Below, in pieces: positions 58,790 through 64,000 of a DNA stretch of 64,000 nt. The position numbers and the translations under genes are program-made. Origin of the DNA: Candidatus Thiodiazotropha endolucinida (lineage in GTDB: Bacteria > Pseudomonadota > Gammaproteobacteria > Chromatiales > Chromatiaceae). The notes under the pieces are model-generated. The model did not search any database, was not told the DNA's origin, and saw only the letters and a list, made by a program, of their open reading frames with translations. Position 1 is the stretch's first letter; each line of letters opens with the position of its first letter. The stretch lies in NCBI RefSeq assembly GCF_001715975.1, contig NZ_MARB01000020.1:1-64000 (forward strand). The letters run 5' to 3'.

Positions 58790-60730
58790 CTATTCCCGAC
58801 GGCATAGAGGGATCAATTCCCTGACCTCATCGGCAAGGCCTTTGCTATCGGGAAAGAACCCATTGGCGGGCAGCCACCATTCTTCGTATCGGCGTAATTG
58901 AAGTCCTGTGGATTGGAGCGGATTATCCGCGTCAGGTTTTCTGGACTGCACGACCTTAAACCGGGCCTTCATCTCTTGCAGATAGAATGCGGCTGTTTCG
59001 TCGGTTGGCTCTCCGATGAGCGTTCCCAGTAGTGCGAGTTTCGCCAATGAACCCTGGGCCCAATATTCACCGGGTCGTACACGATCGACTTCGGCGGCAC
59101 GGTAGGCGGTTTTCCACATATTTGCATCCACCTTTCCGGTGATGACGGCTTGTAACGCCAGATACTGGACGCCGCTCCAATGATGGGAGGGATTGGCATC
59201 GAATGCTTCCTTATACCATTTGCAGGCACGATTGAGTGCCTCGCGAGAGGCTGCTTTGGCGGCATCGTCCCCGATGTGCCTGAAGAGCAGTTCCGCCAGC
59301 CTCTTTTCCGCGCTTCCCAGCAAGCCGCGATTCTCATCCAGAGCCCGCATTTCTTTAGTTTTAGCAAGCAGTTTATTCAGTGCCTCGATCTCTTTTATCA
59401 GGTCACCTCCGATGGCCTCAAATTCCTCACGACTGGCACCAACCCGTGCCAATGCCTCGGCACGATCCCTTAGATTCTTCAGTGAATTGAGATGGGATTT
59501 CAGTCGAACTTCTTCCAGTATGTCGTTATAGCCCTCGGGCAGCTGTACATAGCCCACCAGGCTGACCCAGTCATGACCCGCGTTGGACTGGTTGTCGTAG
59601 AGCTCTTCCCGGGTATGGTGGAGAGCTTCACGAACGTCGAGACCATTTAACAAATCCCCGTAAAAACGCCTAGTCAATATCTCTGAACCGAACTTTGTTA
59701 AAGGTAACTGGGATGCAATCACCACGGGAAAACCGCTCGTATGCAGTAGATGGGCCACGCTTTTATCGGGATTGATTACATCGGTTTGGTTACCTGCATC
59801 GCATGCGGCCAGCGTCACAACCACGGCGCTGGAACGGATGCCTTCCAAGGCCTTGCAAAGGGCATCCGGGGTAATGACATCGGCACCTTCGATACGATGG
59901 TCCAAAGCAATACCGAATCGTTTGTCATTCTTCCTGTCTATCTGCTGTCCGTGCGCCAACAGGTGGCAGTGTGTGAATCCATCATCACGGGTGATTTTTT
60001 CTATATCTCTGTATTTCGCATTGCCGATCTCAACGAATACCTTATCTATATTTTGCGGCGGAAGCCATGGTTTAAGGGCATTGAGTAGCGCATCCTTGTG
60101 TTCTTGATGGGGAACACTGCCACCAGCGGCGGACCAGATGAATAAAACCTTGGGTGTGATGGGCCAGTGCGGTGTGAAATCTCTGAACACACCACGCACA
60201 CGACGGGTAAGTACAACACCTTTGCCGCTAAGAAACAGTGGTTTGTCGTCATTGGCCAATGCAGCCTCGAAGGGAAGCGCTGAGAGTTCGGCGGCATTGG
60301 TTACCAGGTCGATCTGTTGTAGCTTGTCGCTATTCTTATTGACCTCTTCAAGTAGAGGGCTCTCTTCCAGGAAACTCGCTTTATCGTGTTGTTGCAGCAG
60401 TTGTGCCACATGCTGCAACAAGGCTTCATTTCCTTTATCGCAACTGGTTTTGAGTTTATCAAGCAGCTCACCCACATCCATGTAATCCTGACGCCGCAGA
60501 AGATCGGTTACCAGCAAGGAGAGACTTTTAAATGCATCATCGTACTCATGCTTATCCTTGTAGACATAGCGCATGCTGTTCATCAACTGACTGAAAGGCC
60601 GCTGGTTGATGGGAATACGAACCTGATGTACACGATGACTCGTGATGCTTCGCAAATAGTCGTCACCTTCACGCAGAATCCCTGTTCCCAGATTCTTGAA
60701 TCGAGCGAATTCGACCAATATCGATTTCAT
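58790..60730 (-). CDS. CHAT-domain (caspase-like) protease
   Basis: 646-residue protein. The N-terminal ~150 residues contain VTNAAELSALPFEAALA, the CHAT substrate-pocket segment. The caspase-fold core (about 195-400) has the catalytic dyad: histidine in CHLLAHGQQ (about H260) and cysteine in LAACDAGNQ (about C310). The C-terminal region is helical, with a TPR/TRAFs-binding-like segment (KWYKEAFDANP and YLALQAVITGK). CHAT proteases cleave specific partners in bacterial conflict and cell-death pathways. It is translationally coupled to the MBL gene by a four-base overlap. The target is unknown; the MBL or DUF2235 protein is an obvious candidate. The dyad is clear; the rest is inference. Confidence 0.88.
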   Translation of the reverse strand: MKSILVEFARFKNLGTGILREGDDYLRSITSHRVHQVRIPINQRPFSQLMNSMRYVYKDKHEYDDAFKSLSLLVTDLLRRQDYMDVGELLDKLKTSCDKGNEALLQHVAQLLQQHDKASFLEESPLLEEVNKNSDKLQQIDLVTNAAELSALPFEAALANDDKPLFLSGKGVVLTRRVRGVFRDFTPHWPITPKVLFIWSAAGGSVPHQEHKDALLNALKPWLPPQNIDKVFVEIGNAKYRDIEKITRDDGFTHCHLLAHGQQIDRKNDKRFGIALDHRIEGADVITPDALCKALEGIRSSAVVVTLAACDAGNQTDVINPDKSVAHLLHTSGFPVVIASQLPLTKFGSEILTRRFYGDLLNGLDVREALHHTREELYDNQSNAGHDWVSLVGYVQLPEGYNDILEEVRLKSHLNSLKNLRDRAEALARVGASREEFEAIGGDLIKEIEALNKLLAKTKEMRALDENRGLLGSAEKRLAELLFRHIGDDAAKAASREALNRACKWYKEAFDANPSHHWSGVQYLALQAVITGKVDANMWKTAYRAAEVDRVRPGEYWAQGSLAKLALLGTLIGEPTDETAAFYLQEMKARFKVVQSRKPDADNPLQSTGLQLRRYEEWWLPANGFFPDSKGLADEVRELIPLCRRE

Positions 60731-61824
60731 TCATCAGTCCCTCGGACAAACAACAGTCCGGTCTTCTCATCTTTCGGATAGTGGGCCTCATAACCGTAGG
60801 CATCGCGAAGCCTCTCATCATCCCAGATAAGGGTCTCGTCAGTGCTGTAGTTGAACCACAGCTTGGGCATATCGCCACCATACTCGATCACTCGTGCAAC
60901 CGCTTCAGGATGGGGGTGTTGAAACTGATCGCCGTTAGTGGAAAAGATATAGTTTTCGCAATCGAGATGTTGAATCAACTCACTGCTTACGCTGCCCCTG
61001 CTGCCGTGATGGGGCAGTTTGCAGAGGTCGAGTTTGAGCTTCTGATCTCCAAGACGTTTTATAGATTCCACCAGCGTACTGGGATGTGCATCGCCCGCTA
61101 ACAGTACCCTGGAATCTCCATATTGAATCAGGAATGCGATGCTGCTCCCATTGGCGGATGAAGGATCCTCCGTGTACTCTTCCCTGAGAAGCTGCTCGAT
61201 GTCCGGGCGCTTTTTTTCCGGCGGTGACTCCTCTTCCCCTAACAGGGCGAAGTGTCCCTCTGCTCTGGCTTCCTCCAGTTCTCCCGGGGTGATGTCGATA
61301 TCCAGGCACGATTTCTCCCAGTCATTGCGCAGGTCCGCCAGCATCGGGATCGTGGGGCCCATCAGGGTGATCGTCAGCCCGTCATCGAATTCGATACGGG
61401 GAAGTTCTCCGGATTCAGGAATGACAATGGCATTGCCATCGAAGCCATGGCAGTTCCAACTGTGGCCGTTTTTCAAGATAAGGTCGGTGAGCAGTTCTCC
61501 ATGTTTGCCCGCAAGGACTTTCGGGCCGGGCGGTTCGGGGAGATGTCGATAGCCGTTGAACCAGATATCCCTGGCCTTGAAAGGGAGCTTGTCATCCTGG
61601 GCCAGTTCGATGATACCGCGGATGTGGTCGTAATCGACATGGGTGACGACTAACAGCTCAAATTCACGCTCTTCATCCGATAGCCGTTTCAGTCTGGGTT
61701 TGAGCGCTCTTTTGTAGACACCGGGTGCGCCGCCGTCGATCAGCATGCGCCGCACCGGATTCGACCCATACTCGAGCCAGAGACAATCGCCGTAACGCGC
61801 CGGGAGAACTTCGAGTCTGAACAT
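60727..61824 (-). CDS. MBL-fold hydrolase, ComEC/Rec2-like
   Basis: 365-residue metallo-beta-lactamase-fold enzyme of the ComEC-C-terminal type. The metal-binding motif reads VTHVDYDHIRG, with aspartate where the second histidine of THxHxDH is common, a variant seen in this subgroup. Further site residues are in VLLAGDAHPST and LPHHGSRGSV. A charged middle segment (about 185-225) separates the halves, as in related proteins. Possible activities are phosphodiesterase or nuclease; the sequence does not decide. It lies between DUF2235 and CHAT genes, 56 bases after the former. This gene order suggests one operon. Confidence 0.85.
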   Translation of the reverse strand: MFRLEVLPARYGDCLWLEYGSNPVRRMLIDGGAPGVYKRALKPRLKRLSDEEREFELLVVTHVDYDHIRGIIELAQDDKLPFKARDIWFNGYRHLPEPPGPKVLAGKHGELLTDLILKNGHSWNCHGFDGNAIVIPESGELPRIEFDDGLTITLMGPTIPMLADLRNDWEKSCLDIDITPGELEEARAEGHFALLGEEESPPEKKRPDIEQLLREEYTEDPSSANGSSIAFLIQYGDSRVLLAGDAHPSTLVESIKRLGDQKLKLDLCKLPHHGSRGSVSSELIQHLDCENYIFSTNGDQFQHPHPEAVARVIEYGGDMPKLWFNYSTDETLIWDDERLRDAYGYEAHYPKDEKTGLLFVRGTDE

Positions 61825-61880
61825 CTTGTGTCATCCCTTCTATTTTGTTGTTTTGTCTATCCCACAGCATTGTACTGTCG

Positions 61881-63038
61881 TCAAATGATGCCTGCAGGCA
61901 GTTTGGCCAATAGATCCGGTCGCTGGTGAATGAATGCCAGCAGGTTGTCGGGCCTGTAAGTGTTGTCGTGTATGAGCAGTTTGATCGCCGAATCGTGGAC
62001 ATCGATACCGGCATGGTCACGCATGGCGACCAGGTCGCGATCACCACTCTCACCGATCAGCCCCTTGATCCAGCCCCTGAGTTTCATGAAACCGGTGAAT
62101 GAGTCGTTCCGTGTATCGCCGAACCAGGGTCTATAGAAGCGGAGGTATCTGTCGTCCACGGCAAGCCCTTCCTGCTTGGCGTCATTGATCATCCACTGCA
62201 GAGCCCCGTTAGCGAGACCGTCATTGGCATATCCGCCGCCGATACTGGTGTGCACGCCGGGAAACCAACGCTGTTCCACCGATTGATCGGGATGGGTGTC
62301 TTGCCAGATTTCGGGGCGGAAATCGGTGCGGCGTTCATCGATGGCCAACGCCTGCCTGGCCACGTTGACGATGCCTGGCGGTCTATCGCCCACATGGAAA
62401 CTGAGACCGGGCGCCGTGGTCCGCTCCTCTCTATCGAAGTCGGCGCGTAAGCGGGAGCCCAGGGCCAGTACGGTATCGTAGACCCCGAGAAATCGTATCT
62501 TGGTAGCAACGGGTGGCTCGATCTTCTTGCCGCTGGCGATCAGTTTATGCCGGAGTTCCCGGGCTGCGCCATCAGCCGCCTCGGTTTCGATATAGTGTTT
62601 GAAGAAGTCCGGGATGAAATAGGCATCGCGTTTGTGCAGCATACCGCCCATCCAGTCGATGAAACGGCACAGACTGCGCGCCTGACCCGCACCCCGGCTG
62701 AAGCCGAAGACGAAGATCTCATCGTCCGGTAGTTTGTTGCCCGCGATGAAGGTGTAGGCGGCTTCGATATTCTGTTCAAATCCCGCGCCCCAGGCACCGC
62801 CCAGTACGGAATCGAGTTTGGCCAGCGCCTTGTTACGTAATCCCCGCTGTGCCGAAAGGGCGCCGACTCCTTCATCGTAGTAGGAGATCTGATCGATTCC
62901 ATCCTCCGACAGAGGCAGAACGGCACGATAGGTTTTGAGTACATTGGAAGGTTTGTGGACCTCGGTGCCGTCACCCCGTTCCACTTGATTGCCGGGGCTT
63001 GCCCAGGTTCCATCGAGACAAATGATGATTCTTCGCAT
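61881..63038 (-). CDS. DUF2235 serine hydrolase (phospholipase-like)
   Basis: 385-residue alpha/beta hydrolase of the DUF2235 family, related to T6SS Tle1-type phospholipases. It has IIICLDGTWASPGN at the N-terminus, YYDEGVG, the nucleophile motif FGFSRGAGQARSL (serine about residue 114), LGVYDTVLALGSR and WFPGVHTSIGGGYA, which carries the family histidine. No signal peptide, so cytosolic or delivered by another route. It is the first gene of the minus-strand operon. In T6SS loci DUF2235 proteins are effectors with immunity genes; none of those genes is present here. Confidence 0.88.
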   Translation of the reverse strand: MRRIIICLDGTWASPGNQVERGDGTEVHKPSNVLKTYRAVLPLSEDGIDQISYYDEGVGALSAQRGLRNKALAKLDSVLGGAWGAGFEQNIEAAYTFIAGNKLPDDEIFVFGFSRGAGQARSLCRFIDWMGGMLHKRDAYFIPDFFKHYIETEAADGAARELRHKLIASGKKIEPPVATKIRFLGVYDTVLALGSRLRADFDREERTTAPGLSFHVGDRPPGIVNVARQALAIDERRTDFRPEIWQDTHPDQSVEQRWFPGVHTSIGGGYANDGLANGALQWMINDAKQEGLAVDDRYLRFYRPWFGDTRNDSFTGFMKLRGWIKGLIGESGDRDLVAMRDHAGIDVHDSAIKLLIHDNTYRPDNLLAFIHQRPDLLAKLPAGII

Positions 63039-63204
63039 CGTACCAGCTCCATGGTCGGTTTAGGTTTTATTATTCAATATTCCACTCTATATAGACCAGG
63101 GCCAGTCTGTTGTCACGCCACCCAGGGGGTAACTATTACACTTGACCAGGCTTCACTTGGTAGTACGGTAGTCGGCTGCCATTCATGCATTTACAAGTAT
63201 GCCG

Positions 63205-64000
63205 TCAACCATCTACTCCCCTCATGGCCAGCAGGGCGGTGCCGAAGGCAGCCTCTTGTTGAGACGCCGGTATTACAGGGACGGATAGCAATTGTTGTCG
63301 GATTCGACGCCATGGTTCATTCAGTGCGCCGCCACCGATGGAATAGACACAGCGGGGCTTTGGCGCCCCCAATTGCCGCAGTAGACGATAGCCCGTCGCC
63401 TCGATGGCTGCTATGCCCTCCAGCATCCCCTGGAAGAAGCGCCGGTCATCCGCCGGGCGTGGTTGCAGACGGGGTTGATAACCTGCATCGTTGTGGGGGA
63501 AACGCTCACCGGGCGAGAGCAGGGGATAGTAGTCGAGGCCGGTGGGCTGCTCCGGTTGCAGCTCAGGGGTCATGTGTGCCATCTCCTCGTTGCTGAAATA
63601 ACTTGTCAGCACTGCACCACCGCTGTTGGAGGCGCCGCTCACCAGCCAACGGTCTCCCAGGCGATGACTGTAGACGCCGAATTCAGCAGCGAATACCGGT
63701 TTATCGGCGAGAATCTTGAGCACCAGGGTGCTGCCGAGAGAGCTTACCGCCTCACCGATCTCGTTGGCGCCGGTGGCCAGAAAGGCAGCGTTGCCATCCG
63801 TAGTGCCGGCGACGATAGGTATGCCCTGTGGAAGACCGGTGGCTTCGGCGGCCTGCCGGCACAGTTCACCGATCATGGTGGCGCAGGGGACGACGCTTGG
63901 CAGCACCTCTCCGTCAACCTGCAACTCCGTGAGCCAGGGGGGCCACTGGCGCTGGATCGGATCATAGCCCAGTTTCAGGACATTATGCTCATCGCTGTAG
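63205..64000 (-). CDS. FGGY-family sugar kinase, C-terminal part (gene runs off the window)
   Basis: Only the C-terminal ~265 residues are in the window; the frame is open to base 64000. FGGY signatures are present: IVAGTTDGNAAFLATGA (ATP/sugar domain), SSLGSTLVLKIL, GASNSGGAVL and IGGGALNEPWRRIRQQLL, the second FGGY motif. The pattern LSPGERFPHNDA, GGGAL and SGASNSGG resembles the plant/cyanobacterial D-ribulose kinase type more than xylulokinase, but the sugar cannot be named from this part. It is separated from the DUF2235 gene by 166 bases on the same strand. Confidence 0.85.
   Translation of the reverse strand, partial: YSDEHNVLKLGYDPIQRQWPPWLTELQVDGEVLPSVVPCATMIGELCRQAAEATGLPQGIPIVAGTTDGNAAFLATGANEIGEAVSSLGSTLVLKILADKPVFAAEFGVYSHRLGDRWLVSGASNSGGAVLTSYFSNEEMAHMTPELQPEQPTGLDYYPLLSPGERFPHNDAGYQPRLQPRPADDRRFFQGMLEGIAAIEATGYRLLRQLGAPKPRCVYSIGGGALNEPWRRIRQQLLSVPVIPASQQEAAFGTALLAMRGVDG

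Noticed and set aside
61139-61653. Plus-strand ORFs across the MBL-fold gene
   Set aside because: Overlap the whole MBL gene in other frames; composition typical of shadows of coding sequence.

Overview
The window looks like a chromosomal segment of a gammaproteobacterium, probably a chemosynthetic or sulfur-oxidising member of the Chromatiales/Sedimenticolaceae. That placement is an inference from three things: the Isp-type [NiFe] hydrogenase operon, the SHP/diheme cytochrome c cluster, and the classical gammaproteobacterial order yceF…yceD-rpmF-plsX-fabHDG-acpP-fabF-pabC-mltG-tmk-holB-pilZ-tatD. No rRNA, tRNA, CRISPR array, prophage or intact transposase gene was seen.

Layout. 1-9.7 kb: mixed housekeeping and poorly known genes (kinase-like protein, YheT hydrolase, LON-domain protein, class I aldolase, RRM-like protein, DUF4332 protein, degenerate FmdB-like protein, membrane Zn-protease, DUF2914 protein), then a large REC/degenerate-GGDEF/coiled-coil membrane protein. 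10-16 kb: an HDOD protein, yceF, and a complete sodium-pumping oxaloacetate decarboxylase (oadGAB) lying between yceF and yceD. 15.4-26.8 kb: the phospholipid/fatty-acid synthesis locus continuing into mltG-tmk-holB-pilZ-tatD. 26.8-31.6 kb: a phosphate-type porin, a PhnD-like binding protein and a membrane GGDEF-EAL protein, a plausible sensing set. 31.8-37.2 kb (minus strand): a YiiX-like cysteine-peptidase-fold protein, FadE and an acyl-CoA ligase. 37.4-46.2 kb: hydrogenase maturation genes hypC-A-B and hypD on the minus strand, divergent from protease, HupH-like gene, hynS, isp1, isp2 and hynL on the plus strand. 46.6-50.6 kb: cytochrome b561-like protein, SHP-like monoheme and diheme cytochromes c, PepSY protein and a two-component system. 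50.9-55.8 kb: a small membrane protein, a CbrA/CrbS-like symporter-histidine kinase, a REC-only regulator and a CBS/DUF294 nucleotidyltransferase-like protein. 56-58.7 kb: EF-hand protein, YgfX-like protein and a lysozyme-like protein. 58.8-63 kb (minus strand): a DUF2235 hydrolase, MBL-fold hydrolase and CHAT protease operon. The window ends inside an FGGY sugar kinase.

The strongest candidate for an undescribed system is the DUF2235–MBL–CHAT operon, with the converging lysozyme-like gene as a possible accessory: three enzymes with the architecture of a conflict or immunity module and no metabolic context. Two families of small repeats also stand out. One is a ~227-bp palindromic element with 25-bp terminal inverted repeats and TA flanks (one full, one edge-truncated and one decayed copy), apparently a MITE. 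The other is inverted pairs of ~10-bp-phased CGCAAAT-type units in three intergenic gaps, one of which abuts the start of hypD. All functional calls come from reading the protein sequences; no database search was possible.
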